Shown one piece after another: positions 25,685-35,516 of a DNA stretch of 64,000 bases (its first letter is position 1; each line of letters begins with the position of its first letter). The stretch is from Verrucomicrobiota bacterium (lineage in GTDB: Bacteria; Verrucomicrobiota; Verrucomicrobiia; Limisphaerales; UBA1319). The stretch is from the NCBI GenBank assembly GCA_022711435.1, contig JAKLFB010000026.1, positions 1 to 64,000 of the forward strand, in the 5' to 3' direction. The position numbers were made by a program, and so were the translations under genes. Under the pieces are notes generated by a model. It was not told the origin of the DNA. It searched no databases and saw nothing but the letters and a program-made list of their open reading frames with translations.

Positions 25685-28000
25685 ATGCACTTCGACTTTC
25701 TCTCCCACGGTGTCGGGACAGCTCTCGCCACATGCGTCTTGTTGGGTCATGTTCTCACGGCCGCCGGCGCCAGCCCGGCGCCGGAACGGATCCCATGGCA
25801 ACCCGTCGGTCTTTCGGGCGGCGGCGGCCTGTTCACGCCCGCGATCTCTCCCGCCAATCCGAACCTGATGATGTTGAACTGCGACATGAGCGCCGCCTAC
25901 GTCTCCGAAGACGGCGGACGCAACTGGCGCATGATCCACCATGCCCAGCTCCGCAGCGACACCGCCTGCCGGCCGGCGTTTCATCCGGCCGATGCGAGCG
26001 TCTTGTACGCCTCCTCCGGCGGACGGCTCAAGATCAGCCGCGACCGGGGGAGAACCTTCGCGCCTCTCGGCAACCTGCGGGAGTCGCTGGGCGGGGAAAT
26101 CGCCATCCACCCCGCCGACCCCAACCTCATGCTGGCGGGCTCGCGGAGCGGCCGCTGCTGGCTCTCACGCGACGCGGGTGAGACCTGGTCCGCCTGCCAG
26201 GGCCCGGCGGGCAAGGTAATCGCCTTCCACTTCGATTGCACGCGGCAGGGCCGGACGATGTTCGCCGCGACGGACCAAGGCATCTGGCGCTCCGATGACG
26301 TCGGCCGGACCTGGGCAGAGAAGACTCAGGGCCTGCCGTGGAAAGAGATCCAAGGTTTTGCCGGAGGCTCGGACCCGGCGCGGAATCTCGTCATGCTCTA
26401 CTGCTCGATCCGCAGCAAGGACGAGAGCGGCGTTTTCAAGGGCGGCCTTTTCCGCTCGCGGGACCGGGGTGAGACGTGGGAGACGGCGATGGGCCAGGGC
26501 CTCAACACCGAGACCCAGCAGGCCGACCGGTGGGCCTACGGCCCCATTTCCCAGTATCACCAGGTTCTCTGCACTGACGCGAAGCCGCTCACGGTGTATG
26601 CCCTGAACACCAGCACCGGCTTTCACCCGCCGCATAGCGACACCGTCTACCGCAGCGACGACGGCGGTGCGACGTGGCGGGCGACCTACTTCCAGGACCC
26701 GCGGTTCAAGGACTACAACGTCGCGCCCGACTGGGAAACCGCCTCCTGCGGGCAATGCTTCAAGGGCGGCGAGACGCCGTTTGGCGTCGCGATCTGCAAC
26801 ACGGATCCGAACCGCGTGATACTGGTGCGCAACGAGCCGCACATCACGCACGACGGGGGGCAGAAATGGTTGGCAGGGCACGCCGATCCCGCGCCCGGCC
26901 AGAAACCCGGCCCGCGGTCGGCTTGGGTCTGCAACGGGCTCGTCGTCACCACGACCTGGCACTTCTACACCGATCCCTTCGAGCCGAACCGCCAGTACAT
27001 CTGCTACACGGACATCGGCATGGCGCGCTCGACCGACGCCGGCAGGACGTGGATTTGGTGGGACCCGAAATCGTGGTCGCCGTGGCGGAACACATGCTAC
27101 GAGATGGCGTTCGACCCCGACGCGCCCGGCAAGATCTGGGGCGCGTTCTCCGACGTGCACGACATCCCCAACGACAACATCATTTCCGAGCGCCACGGAC
27201 ACAACCGGCCCGGCGGTGTGTGCGTCTCCCGTGACTTCGGCGCCTCGTGGAAGAGCCAGACGGATGGGCTGCCGCCCAAACCCGTCACCTCCATCGTGCT
27301 GGATCCGCGAAGTCCGAAGAACGCCCGAACGCTCTATGCCGGCGTGTTCGGCGAAGGCGTCTTCAAGTCCACCGATGACGGCCAGACGTGGAGACTTAAG
27401 AAAGCCGGCCTGGGCCATCCCGATAACATGCGCGTCTATCGCGTCGTTTTGCACCGGGATGGCACGCTCTTCGCCATCATCTGTGCCCGGCGACCTGGCG
27501 CCGGGCAACCGCTCCGGCCGGAAGGCGTCGGCCTCTATCGCTCCAGCGACGGCGCGGAGAGCTGGGAGAAGATCCATGGCGCCCAACCGCTGCTTTACCC
27601 CAAAGACTTCTCCGTCGATCCCCGCGACAGCCGGCGCATCCTGCTCGGTGCCGCCGACGCGGGCCGCGGCGATCAATCCGGCGGCCTCTATCTCACCGAA
27701 GACGGCGGCCGCACCTGGCAGCGCATTGGCCGCGAAGGCCCGCAGACTTTCGGCGGCTACTTCCATCCGCAGCGCGCCGGCTGGATTTACATGACCCTCA
27801 CCGAGGGCGCGCCCGGCGCCGGCCTCTGGCTCTCGCCGGACGGCGGCAAAACCTGGCACTCCTTCCCTGACCTTCCCTTCTCGAACATTCAGCGCGTGGA
27901 ATTCGATCCGTCCAACGGCGACGAGATCCATGTCACCACGTTCGGCGGCAGCGTGTGGCGCGGCCCGGCCGCGCCCAGCGGCGGCGTTCAGCAAAGATAA
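25685..28000 (+). CDS. secreted BNR/Asp-box beta-propeller protein (GH74/sortilin-like)
   Basis: A 771-residue exported protein (leader about 8-28) made of repeated propeller blades. I count 13 Asp boxes of the form S-x-D-x-G-x-T-W, for example SEDGGRNW, SRDAGETW, SDDVGRTW, STDAGRTW, STDDGQTW and SPDGGKTW. This density matches GH74 xyloglucanases and VPS10/sortilin-type propellers rather than sialidases, which have four or five. I cannot point to the two catalytic Asp of GH74, so xyloglucan hydrolysis is a suggestion only. The neighbouring GH39, GH43 and GH95 genes would fit that substrate. Confidence 0.8.
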   Translation: MHFDFLSHGVGTALATCVLLGHVLTAAGASPAPERIPWQPVGLSGGGGLFTPAISPANPNLMMLNCDMSAAYVSEDGGRNWRMIHHAQLRSDTACRPAFHPADASVLYASSGGRLKISRDRGRTFAPLGNLRESLGGEIAIHPADPNLMLAGSRSGRCWLSRDAGETWSACQGPAGKVIAFHFDCTRQGRTMFAATDQGIWRSDDVGRTWAEKTQGLPWKEIQGFAGGSDPARNLVMLYCSIRSKDESGVFKGGLFRSRDRGETWETAMGQGLNTETQQADRWAYGPISQYHQVLCTDAKPLTVYALNTSTGFHPPHSDTVYRSDDGGATWRATYFQDPRFKDYNVAPDWETASCGQCFKGGETPFGVAICNTDPNRVILVRNEPHITHDGGQKWLAGHADPAPGQKPGPRSAWVCNGLVVTTTWHFYTDPFEPNRQYICYTDIGMARSTDAGRTWIWWDPKSWSPWRNTCYEMAFDPDAPGKIWGAFSDVHDIPNDNIISERHGHNRPGGVCVSRDFGASWKSQTDGLPPKPVTSIVLDPRSPKNARTLYAGVFGEGVFKSTDDGQTWRLKKAGLGHPDNMRVYRVVLHRDGTLFAIICARRPGAGQPLRPEGVGLYRSSDGAESWEKIHGAQPLLYPKDFSVDPRDSRRILLGAADAGRGDQSGGLYLTEDGGRTWQRIGREGPQTFGGYFHPQRAGWIYMTLTEGAPGAGLWLSPDGGKTWHSFPDLPFSNIQRVEFDPSNGDEIHVTTFGGSVWRGPAAPSGGVQQR

Positions 28001-28232
28001 CGCTGACACCCGGGCCGAGCGACGGGAGGCCGGGGCGCGGCCGGCGGGGAGGGGGTTTACGGCGCTGGTCGTGGACAGGATCGCCCTGGGAGACCGGCGG
28101 CCTCGGCAATTCGGCGCAAGGCGCACCCGAATCCGAATCTTGTCTTGCAATTGTCTGCTGCAGGGGGGATACGGATCGGCCAGCACGAGGCGCTGACCCG
28201 ATCCAACGGATCCATCCGCCGCCGAAGCCTGT

Positions 28233-29675
28233 ATGAACTGTCATCGTTGTCTTCAAACCAGCCTGAGCGCTCTGCTGGCGTCCTGCATGTATCTGGCTGG
28301 CCAGCCCGCCGACCTGAGCATCGCGATCGAGAACGGCCAGCCTCGTCTCTCATGGCCGAGCCAGGGGGCGTCCAAGGTCTACACGCTGCAGCATCGGACG
28401 GATCTGTCGCAGCCGGACTGGGCGCCGCTGTTTCCCTGGGACCAATGGCCGATCTCGGACACGGCATTTCTCGACACCACGGGTCCGGAGGCGGCTCGTT
28501 TTTATCGGCTGGCGGTCACCGAGCGCGGCCGGGCGCGGTCGGTGACCCTGCAAGAGACCGCCAGCGCCGCCTCGATCGGCTCGATCATCCTGTTCGCCGA
28601 GATCGTTTACGGCATCGACATCCCGTTCGCCGCGTCGCACAGCGTGAGCGTTTACCGGATCGACTATGAGACGCTGGACGGGTGGCTCGGGCCCACCGTC
28701 GCTTCGGGGGCCCTCTTCATTCCAGCCGGGATGCCGGCGGCGGCGAGCCTGCTCAGCTATCAGCACGGGACGATCCACCTGCGCAGCGAGGCCCCGTCGA
28801 ATCCCGGCGCCCTCGAGCGCAACATCGGGCTGATTGCGGCGTCGCACGGGTACGTGGTTGCGATGCCGGACTTCCTGGGTTTGGGTGTGGGATCGACGCT
28901 GACGCATCCGTACGTGCACCGGCGCTCGAGCGCGACGGCCGTGGTGGACCTGCTGCGGGCGGTGCGGTCGAGCGTCACCGGCGTGGCGGCGATCCAGCAG
29001 GCCTTGCCGCACGGGCTGAGCGACAAGCTGTTCCTGCTCGGGTATTCCCAGGGCGCCTATGTGACGCTCGCTGCCCAGAAGGAGATCGAGGAGAAGCACG
29101 GGGCCGAGTTCACCATCACCGCCTCCGCGCCGTCCGACGGGCCGTATGATCTTTCAGGAACGATGGCGGACATCATGACCGCGCCGCGATCGTATCCGTC
29201 GCCCAACTACTTGCCGTATGTGCTGCTGACCTACAACACGATCTACCGGCTGTTCGACGATCCCGCCGAGGTGCTGGTCCAACCGTATGCGGCGACCCTG
29301 CCGCCGCTGTTCGACGGCATGCACACGGGCTCCGAGATCGACGCCGCCATGCCGCAGTCGGGCATACCCAGCGAGATCCTGCAGCCGGCTTTTTTACAGG
29401 CGTTCACGACCGATCCCGACCACCCGTTCCGGATGGTGCTGCGCGAGAACGATCTGCTCGGCTGGGCACCGGTCTCGCCCACGCGGCTGTATCATTGCGC
29501 CGCGGACGATGTGGTGCCACACCGGAACGCGACGGTGGCGTATGCCAGCTTTATCGCGGCAGGCGCCGACACCAACCGCGTGCAGCTCGTCGATCCCGAC
29601 CCGGCGGCGACGCACGGGACGTGCCTGTTCTCGGGCGTGCCGCTGATCCTGAGCTGGTTTGAATCGTTGCGATAG
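28233..29675 (+). CDS. secreted lipase/esterase with N-terminal 'FYRL' beta module
   Basis: A 480-residue alpha/beta hydrolase of the secretory-lipase kind. A short leader (MNCHRCLQTSLSALLASCMY) is followed by a ~65-residue module (LSWPSQGASKVYTLQHRTDL... ARFYRLAV) that is also found at 53.7 and 51.5 kb. The hydrolase part has ASLLSYQHGT, the nucleophile elbow LLGYSQGAY (Ser272), the acid region CAADDVVPHRNA and a C-terminal ATHGTC His. These fit Candida-LIP-like bacterial secretory lipases; acyl substrate unknown. It is convergent with hprK, with 85 bp between. Confidence 0.85.
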   Translation: MNCHRCLQTSLSALLASCMYLAGQPADLSIAIENGQPRLSWPSQGASKVYTLQHRTDLSQPDWAPLFPWDQWPISDTAFLDTTGPEAARFYRLAVTERGRARSVTLQETASAASIGSIILFAEIVYGIDIPFAASHSVSVYRIDYETLDGWLGPTVASGALFIPAGMPAAASLLSYQHGTIHLRSEAPSNPGALERNIGLIAASHGYVVAMPDFLGLGVGSTLTHPYVHRRSSATAVVDLLRAVRSSVTGVAAIQQALPHGLSDKLFLLGYSQGAYVTLAAQKEIEEKHGAEFTITASAPSDGPYDLSGTMADIMTAPRSYPSPNYLPYVLLTYNTIYRLFDDPAEVLVQPYAATLPPLFDGMHTGSEIDAAMPQSGIPSEILQPAFLQAFTTDPDHPFRMVLRENDLLGWAPVSPTRLYHCAADDVVPHRNATVAYASFIAAGADTNRVQLVDPDPAATHGTCLFSGVPLILSWFESLR

Positions 29676-29760
29676 CGTCTTCCGGGCTGGCTCCCGGGGG
29701 CGCGCTGGGGCCAGATCCGATCCTATGGACAATATTCCGAGGCGGCCATCCGGTGGCGCC

Positions 29761-30726
29761 TCAGGCTCCCGGGGCCGGCCCGTGGGGCGACCCGGCGGCG
29801 ATTTGCGCGATCAGCCGGTTGTTGAGATCCCGGGCGGCATTGACGCCGCTGGCTCGGAGCTTGACTTGGAGAGCGGCGACCTCGACCAGCCGCGCCAGAT
29901 TCCGGCCCGGCCGAACCGGCAGGACCACGTGCGGGATCGATACGCCCAGGATCCGAATCCGTTCCTCATCCATCCCCAGGCGGTCCACATCCATCACCTC
30001 CTCCCACTGCCGCAAGGTGACGACCAGATCCACCTGCTTCTCCGGCCGGATGCTCTTGATCCCGAACATGGCGGCGACGTTGATGATCCCGATGCCCCGC
30101 ACCTCCATCATGTTCTGTGTGAGTGGCGGGCTGCTGCCGATCAGCTGCTCCCCCTCGAGCACGGTCAGCCGGGTGATATCGTCCGAGATCAGGCTGTAGC
30201 CGCGCTCGATCAGCTCCAGCACACACTCGCTCTTGCCGATCCCGCTCTCGCCCCGGATGATCACCCCCACGCCGTGGATGTCGACCATGCTGCCCATCTC
30301 GGTGCCATGGGGGGCGAACATCGTCTCGAGGGCGAGGGTGGCGAGATTGATGAACTTCATCGTGATCAGCGGACACTTGAAGACGGGGACCTGGGCCTTC
30401 TCGGCCTGGTCGAGCAAGGCCCGGTCGGGATTGATCCGGCGGCACACCACCACGCACGGGATCCGATAGGCGAAGAGCTCGGCATACCGGCGCTCCCGCT
30501 GCTCGCTCGACAGCGACTTGAGGAACGTGGCCTCGGCGCTGCCGATGACCTGGATGCGCTTGCTCGCGAAATAGCGCGTGAACCCCGCCAGGGCCAGCCC
30601 GGGCCGGTTGATCGTCGGCTCCCGGATGAACCGCTTGAGCCCAGGGCTACCCGCCAGGAGCTCGAGCCCCAGCTTCCCCGAATACTCCCGGAAAAACCGA
30701 TCCACGGTGACAATGTCGCGCTGCAT
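29761..30726 (-). CDS. hprK: HPr kinase/phosphorylase
   Basis: Bifunctional serine kinase/phosphorylase of HPr, a regulator of carbon use in the cytoplasm. 321 residues from ATG 30726. N-terminal sensor-like domain, then the Walker A loop GESGIGKS (159-166), SDD (181-183) and the HprK signature EVRGIGIINV (198-207). Verrucomicrobia often keep hprK without a full sugar PTS, where it may serve a regulatory cascade with RapZ- or PtsN-like proteins; that is inference here. Start 14 bp after lptB stop, so it is the last gene of the pyrD-lptA-lptB-hprK operon. An in-frame ATG at 30819 would overlap lptB and is rejected. Confidence 0.96.
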   Translation of the reverse strand: MQRDIVTVDRFFREYSGKLGLELLAGSPGLKRFIREPTINRPGLALAGFTRYFASKRIQVIGSAEATFLKSLSSEQRERRYAELFAYRIPCVVVCRRINPDRALLDQAEKAQVPVFKCPLITMKFINLATLALETMFAPHGTEMGSMVDIHGVGVIIRGESGIGKSECVLELIERGYSLISDDITRLTVLEGEQLIGSSPPLTQNMMEVRGIGIINVAAMFGIKSIRPEKQVDLVVTLRQWEEVMDVDRLGMDEERIRILGVSIPHVVLPVRPGRNLARLVEVAALQVKLRASGVNAARDLNNRLIAQIAAGSPHGPAPGA

Positions 30727-30740
30727 GTGCGGTGGGCGTG

Positions 30741-31547
30741 CTAGAGGTTGAACTCGGGTCCGAGATAGATCTCCCGCGCCTGGGGATCGTTGACGAGGTA
30801 TTCGGCGGGACCGGCGCACACGACACGGCCGCGATGAATCAGATAGGCCCGATCCACCAGCTTGAGCGTCTCCCGCACGTTGTGGTCCGTGATCAGGATC
30901 CCCAAACCGCGCTCCCTGAGCCGCCGCACGATCTTCTGCACCTCATAGACCGCGATCGGATCGATCCCGCTGAAGGGCTCGTCCAGCATCAGCAGCTGCG
31001 GGTTGGTGACCAGCGCGCGCGTGACCTCCAGCCTGCGCTTCTCCCCCCCGCTCAGCGTGTAGGCGCGGTGCTTGGCCAGCCCCGCCAGATCCAGCTCCTC
31101 CAGCAGGTATTGCAGCCGGACCCGCCGCTCCGCCAACGGCATCCGGCAGGTCTCCAGGATGGCCAGGATGTTCTGCTCGACCGTCAGCTTGCGGAACACG
31201 GACGGCTCCTGGGTCAGGTACCCGACGCCCAGCCGCGCCCGTCGATGCATCGGCAGCCGGGTGATGTCGCGCCCATCAAACAGCACCCGCCCCTCATCGG
31301 ACCGGACTAGGCCCACCACCAGGTTGAACGTGGTGGTCTTGCCCGCCCCGTTCGGACCCAGCAGCCCCACAATCTCCCCTGCACCGACCTGGATCGAGAC
31401 GCCGTCCACGACCCGCCGGCCCCGAAATGCCTTGGCCAAATGGTCTGTCTCGAGCAGAGCCGACGGCCCGGCCGCTCCCGGATTCAACGCTGGCGTGGCG
31501 GCAGGACCGCCGTTCTCCGCAGGACTCGCATCGGCATGGGTGCTCAT
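30741..31547 (-). CDS. lptB: LPS export ABC transporter ATP-binding protein LptB
   Basis: Cytoplasmic ATPase that powers lipopolysaccharide extraction from the inner membrane with LptF/LptG. Walker A GPNGAGKTTT, LptB-type Q-loop VGYLTQEPSVFRKLTV, signature LSGGEKRR, Walker B LLMLDEPFSGIDP and H-loop ITDHNVRET are all present. A ~32-residue Ala/Pro/Gly-rich N-terminal extension precedes the usual start, which could be at a later codon. It overlaps the upstream lptA-like stop by four bases (ATGA) and hprK follows after 14 bp. Confidence 0.96.
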   Translation of the reverse strand: MSTHADASPAENGGPAATPALNPGAAGPSALLETDHLAKAFRGRRVVDGVSIQVGAGEIVGLLGPNGAGKTTTFNLVVGLVRSDEGRVLFDGRDITRLPMHRRARLGVGYLTQEPSVFRKLTVEQNILAILETCRMPLAERRVRLQYLLEELDLAGLAKHRAYTLSGGEKRRLEVTRALVTNPQLLMLDEPFSGIDPIAVYEVQKIVRRLRERGLGILITDHNVRETLKLVDRAYLIHRGRVVCAGPAEYLVNDPQAREIYLGPEFNL

Positions 31548-33538
31548 GGCAGATCAACGATCGGCGGGGGACGCTTGGATGATCTGGCGTCCGGAATGAC
31601 CGGAAGAATGGACCGGCCCTCGGCGCTGCCCTTCCAGCCGCCCCGCGAGCGCACGGTGCCGTGCGTCCGATCGAACACCAGCACCGGCGCCCGGAGAGCG
31701 AAGGAGGCCATCTCCAACGCCGCGTCCCCCTCCAGCTCGATCTCATCGCTGGCGGCTAAATAGATCGCCCGGCGCCCCCGGCCAGCCAATTCCCCGTTGG
31801 ATGTCTGGACGTGGAACATCACATTGCCTTCGGCCTCGAGCCGCGCCAGGACGCCCCCCGGGGCCTCGAGCGCCATCCGCTCGCAGCTCAATCGCCGAAA
31901 CGATGCCTCCGGCGCGCCCTCGGCGCTCTCGCCGGGCTCGACCAGGACTCCGCCATCGGCGGTGACCCGCTCGATCTGCCTGCGGGCGGCATCCAGGTGC
32001 ACGGTCAACTGCTGGCAGTGCAGCGTGCCCTGCAAGGCCTTCCCGCCCCGCTCGCGGGCCGTGACGGGCCCCGCGAACACCACCTGGTTCGACGCGAACC
32101 GATACCGCTCGGATTCCAGCTCGAGCCGCCGGGCCGCCGCCGCCCCCCGATCGGAGCTGTTCGTGGCGCCGGGAAACGTCAGCAGCGCGCCCAGGTTGGT
32201 CGAGATCGGCAGCACAAGCCGCGCGTGGCCGATCGCCTCGATCTCGCGGCTCTGCCGGTTCATCTCGAGACGGTCGGCGCTGCCCGCGTTCATCCCCTGG
32301 CGCCAGGATGGCTGGCCGGTCCATACCGCCCGGCCATCGGCCGCGGTGTAATGAACCCGGCCGGCGCTCACGCCCCGGTCATCCTGAGACAGCGCCACCG
32401 ATTGCTCGAGGGTCAGCTCCCGCAGCTGCCCCGCAGCGTCTGTGGCCACCGTCAGTAATCCGCACTGGGCTACCACGGGCGATGCCTGGGCTGACTCGTC
32501 TCGAATCCGGACATCCCCGCGAAACGCCGCGCGGTTGGTGTGCGACTCGATCTCCTCGGCCTCGACGGTCAGGAACGAGGCCGGAGATCCGGGAGCCGGT
32601 CCGGCGGCTGGCGGCACCGAGGCGGCTGCGGATGGACCCAGCCGGGGCAGAAGGAAACCGGGCTGCGCCAGGTCATCGCGCGGCATCCGCATCTGCGCCT
32701 TGCCCGTCGCGATCAGGATGCGGTTGCGGCGATCGAAGCGGACCCGATCGGCCCGCCCCTCGTTCTGTCCGCGCCGCCATACGGGGCTGCCGGTCAGGTC
32801 GATCCATTCCCTGCCCTCCTCGAAACGGTATTCGGCGCGCTGGGCGGTCACCACGCTCCCATCCTGCCTGTTTCGCGCCACCACGTTCGTTTCCGCCGTG
32901 ATCCGCGTAGGGGCCTGGCCCGACTCGGGAAGCTGGACGATCAGCCGGCCGCATTCGACTTCGACCTGCGGATCCTGGGCGCGCACGTCGCCCTCGTAGG
33001 TCACCTGGCTCAAACTGTCCCAATACTCGAATCGCCCCGCCTGGACCTCGATCGGCTGCGCCTCCCGAATCAGGGTTCGCACCCGGTTGGAGACGGCCAG
33101 GCTGGCGTTCGTCTGCCGCCAGAGAAATCCCTCCCCGGACAATGAAAGCCGGCCGTCGCCGTTGACCATATCGAGCGCGCCGGTCGAGCTCGCAGTCCGC
33201 GTCCGCGGATCGTAAAGGCACTCCGACGCCCGCACCACAGCGTTGGTGCGCCCGTCCGCCTGAAAGGTCATGAGCGTCAGCCCTTGGCGGATGGCAGCGA
33301 CGCCGTCCCGATCCAGCACCGCCTCCGCGCCCGCCAGCAACGAGCGCAACCGGTTGGTCCCTCCCGACACCCCTGTGTGGTAATCCGCAATCTTGAATCC
33401 CTTGATCGGCCGCTGGGCGGCCTGCGCGCCCCACGAAACCAGGCCGGCGAACAAAAGCGCCCACGCCAGCCCCCCGCGTGAGGCCTGCCTGCCGCGGCGC
33501 GGCGGACTTGCGATGCTCTGTGTTTCAGCCAATTCCAT
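31544..33538 (-). CDS. LptA/OstA-like periplasmic LPS transport protein, extended
   Basis: A 664-residue exported protein made of beta-jellyroll (OstA) repeats, thought to bridge LPS from the inner to the outer membrane. Repeated segments such as GRFEYWDSLSQVTYEGDVRA, ARNRQDGSVVTAQRAEYRFE and SHTNRAAFRGDVRIRDESA show the LptA pattern. It is three times the length of E. coli LptA, like other verrucomicrobial versions. The context (lptB, hprK) supports the call. The first 23 residues before the signal peptide (IASPPRRGRQASRGG) are encoded by a copy of the GCCTGCCTGCC palindrome, so the N-terminus has taken in a repeat. Confidence 0.88.
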   Translation of the reverse strand: MELAETQSIASPPRRGRQASRGGLAWALLFAGLVSWGAQAAQRPIKGFKIADYHTGVSGGTNRLRSLLAGAEAVLDRDGVAAIRQGLTLMTFQADGRTNAVVRASECLYDPRTRTASSTGALDMVNGDGRLSLSGEGFLWRQTNASLAVSNRVRTLIREAQPIEVQAGRFEYWDSLSQVTYEGDVRAQDPQVEVECGRLIVQLPESGQAPTRITAETNVVARNRQDGSVVTAQRAEYRFEEGREWIDLTGSPVWRRGQNEGRADRVRFDRRNRILIATGKAQMRMPRDDLAQPGFLLPRLGPSAAASVPPAAGPAPGSPASFLTVEAEEIESHTNRAAFRGDVRIRDESAQASPVVAQCGLLTVATDAAGQLRELTLEQSVALSQDDRGVSAGRVHYTAADGRAVWTGQPSWRQGMNAGSADRLEMNRQSREIEAIGHARLVLPISTNLGALLTFPGATNSSDRGAAAARRLELESERYRFASNQVVFAGPVTARERGGKALQGTLHCQQLTVHLDAARRQIERVTADGGVLVEPGESAEGAPEASFRRLSCERMALEAPGGVLARLEAEGNVMFHVQTSNGELAGRGRRAIYLAASDEIELEGDAALEMASFALRAPVLVFDRTHGTVRSRGGWKGSAEGRSILPVIPDARSSKRPPPIVDLP
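33479..33525. repeat. GCCTGCCTGCCG palindrome within the lptA-like 5' coding region
   Basis: CGCGTGAGGCCTGCCTGCCG and the next ~25 bases match the copy at 25593, including a common right flank ending GCTCTGT, but the palindrome is shorter. On the minus strand it encodes the Arg/Ser/Pro-rich residues before the signal peptide. Confidence 0.6.
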
Positions 33539-33553
33539 GCCTGTCCATTTGCG

Positions 33554-34672
33554 TCAGGCGCGATGCGCCAGGCCCACCGCCGATGGGATATCCGGCAGCC
33601 CCATCTCGCTCAACCGCGCCTGCAGACCCCGAACGATGCCCCGCACCAGCCCCGGCCCCTCATACACCAACGCCGTATACACCTGCAACAGGCAAGCGCC
33701 GGCCGCGATCTTCTCCCAGGCGTCGGCCGCATCGAAGATGCCGCCCACACCCACGATCGGCAGCCGGCCCTGCGTCTGCCGGTAGAGATGGGCGATCACC
33801 TCCTTGCTCCGCTTCCGCAAGGGACGCCCGCTCAATCCCCCGCTCTCCGCATACACGCGCGACCGATCGATCGATCCCTCCGGACGCTCGACCGTCGTGT
33901 TCGTCGCCACCAGGCCCGCCAAGGCGCGCGGCCCCGCCAGCGACACGATCTTGTCCAACGCCGCGAACGACAGATCCGGCGCCACCTTCACCAGCAGCGG
34001 CTTCGGCCGCCCCGCCGCCAGGGCCGCGCACCGGGCATTCACCTCCTGCATGGCAGCCAAAATCTCGTCCAGGGCCTCCCGCTCCTGCAGATCCCGCAGC
34101 TGAGGCGTGTTCGGCGAACTGACGTTCACCACGAAAAAATCCGCGTGCGGCCAGAGGCGCTCGAGGGACTGCGCATAATCAGCCGGCGCCTGATCCAGCG
34201 GCGCCACTTTGGTCTTTCCCAGGTTGATCCCCACCGGATGGCGGGGCCACGCCCGCGCCGCCCGCCAGCGCGCCAGCGCTTGTGCCACCGCCGCCGCCCC
34301 TTCGTTGTTGAACCCCATCCGGTTGATGATCGCCTCGTCGGGTATGATCCGGAACAGTCGGGGAGGAGGATTCCCCGGCTGAGGCTGGGCGGTGACCGCT
34401 CCCAGCTCGCAATGGCCAAATCCCAGCGCCTCCCATGCCGGCAGCGCCTCCCCCTCCTTGTCCATCCCCGCCGCCAACCCGACCGGGTTCGGGAACCTCA
34501 GACCCCAGACCGTCACCGGCAATTCCGGGGCCTCGAAGAACGTGCCCAGCGCCTCGCGCATCAGGAAGTGCCGGCCCGCCCACCCCAGCATGTCCAAGGT
34601 GAAGCGATGAATATGTTCCGGATCCTGCGCGAAGAGCACCGGCCGCACGTAATGGCGATAGAACCAATTCAC
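33554..34672 (-). CDS. pyrD: dihydroorotate dehydrogenase (quinone), class 2
   Basis: Membrane-associated flavoenzyme that oxidises dihydroorotate to orotate in pyrimidine synthesis, using quinone. 372 residues, usual class 2 length. The N-terminal amphipathic region (MNWFYRHYVRPVLFAQDPEH) that reaches the membrane is present, followed by FPNPVGLAAGMDKEGEA, INRMGFNNEGA, the catalytic-Ser loop VNVSSPNTP (182-190), and the FMN-phosphate site IVGVGGIFDAADAWEKIAAG. It is 15 bp upstream of the lptA-like gene and likely heads or shares that operon. Confidence 0.97.
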   Translation of the reverse strand: MNWFYRHYVRPVLFAQDPEHIHRFTLDMLGWAGRHFLMREALGTFFEAPELPVTVWGLRFPNPVGLAAGMDKEGEALPAWEALGFGHCELGAVTAQPQPGNPPPRLFRIIPDEAIINRMGFNNEGAAAVAQALARWRAARAWPRHPVGINLGKTKVAPLDQAPADYAQSLERLWPHADFFVVNVSSPNTPQLRDLQEREALDEILAAMQEVNARCAALAAGRPKPLLVKVAPDLSFAALDKIVSLAGPRALAGLVATNTTVERPEGSIDRSRVYAESGGLSGRPLRKRSKEVIAHLYRQTQGRLPIVGVGGIFDAADAWEKIAAGACLLQVYTALVYEGPGLVRGIVRGLQARLSEMGLPDIPSAVGLAHRA

Positions 34673-34719
34673 CCCGCCATGTTAAACGCCATCCCGCCCC
34701 TCGGGAAAGCAGGATCCGA

Positions 34720-35439
34720 TCACTTGATTACTCCCAGCCGCTCGCGCCAGATGTGATAGAGACGCCGTGTGGCCTCGACATCCCTGAGGCAATAGTCGGC
34801 AATCTCCCGATAACGGCCCGCCGCCATCAGATCGTTGATGTCCACCCCGCTGATCCCCTGGCTCTTCGGCGATTCGATCCCGAACGCCTTGCAGTAGAAA
34901 TCGAGATTGAACCGCCGCGCCGCCCCCTCCCGGCCGCTCACCCCGTAAAAAGTGAGCTGCTCGGCCAGATCGCAGTGCGGCTCGGTCTGATACCGGTAGC
35001 CCAGCCAATCCCTGCGCGAGATCCCAACACCCAGCACCGCCGACCGAAGATACAGGAACGGCACGTCGAAACCCCGCCCGTTGAACGTCACGATCGTGTC
35101 GTAATGCCTAGCCACATCCCAAAACGCGGTCAGCAGCTCGGCCTCGTCCATGCACGGCACGAACTCGACTGGCCCCGCCTCCCCCGGGTCAACCTCGTAA
35201 TCCTCGGCAAAAAAAAGTACCTGCCCCCGGGCGGTCTCCGCATTCAACATGGCCACGCAAACCACGCGAGCTGTCAACGGCCACAAGTTGAACTGCGCCT
35301 GGATTTCCCGCCGCCGGACCTCGCGATCCGGCCCCTCGGGCATCCGCGCCGCTTCCCGGAACAAGTACTCGATCTGCGCCTCGTCAAACCCCTCCATGGG
35401 AAGGGCCGAGGTCTCGATGTCAAACACCAGCTTGGCCAT
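34720..35439 (-). CDS. 3'-5' exonuclease of the PolB exonuclease-like family (DEDDy)
   Basis: A 239-residue cytoplasmic nuclease resembling the stand-alone proofreading domain of family B DNA polymerases (DNA_pol_B_exo2 type). The three Exo motifs are LVFDIETSALP near the N-terminus, DTIVTFNGRGFDVPFL in the middle and REIADYCLRDVEATRRLYHI near the end, the last giving the Tyr of a DEDDy active site. The DNA or RNA substrate is unknown; a repair or RNA-processing role is likely. It starts 77 bp after the lysine-rich peptide and ends 47 bp before pyrD. Confidence 0.88.
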   Translation of the reverse strand: MAKLVFDIETSALPMEGFDEAQIEYLFREAARMPEGPDREVRRREIQAQFNLWPLTARVVCVAMLNAETARGQVLFFAEDYEVDPGEAGPVEFVPCMDEAELLTAFWDVARHYDTIVTFNGRGFDVPFLYLRSAVLGVGISRRDWLGYRYQTEPHCDLAEQLTFYGVSGREGAARRFNLDFYCKAFGIESPKSQGISGVDINDLMAAGRYREIADYCLRDVEATRRLYHIWRERLGVIK

Positions 35440-35516
35440 GGCTGCAACAGGATGCGGTCCCGGCTTTCTTCGCCCAGGACCGTCATCCCGGCAAGCCGCG
35501 ACCTGACTGGTTCAGG

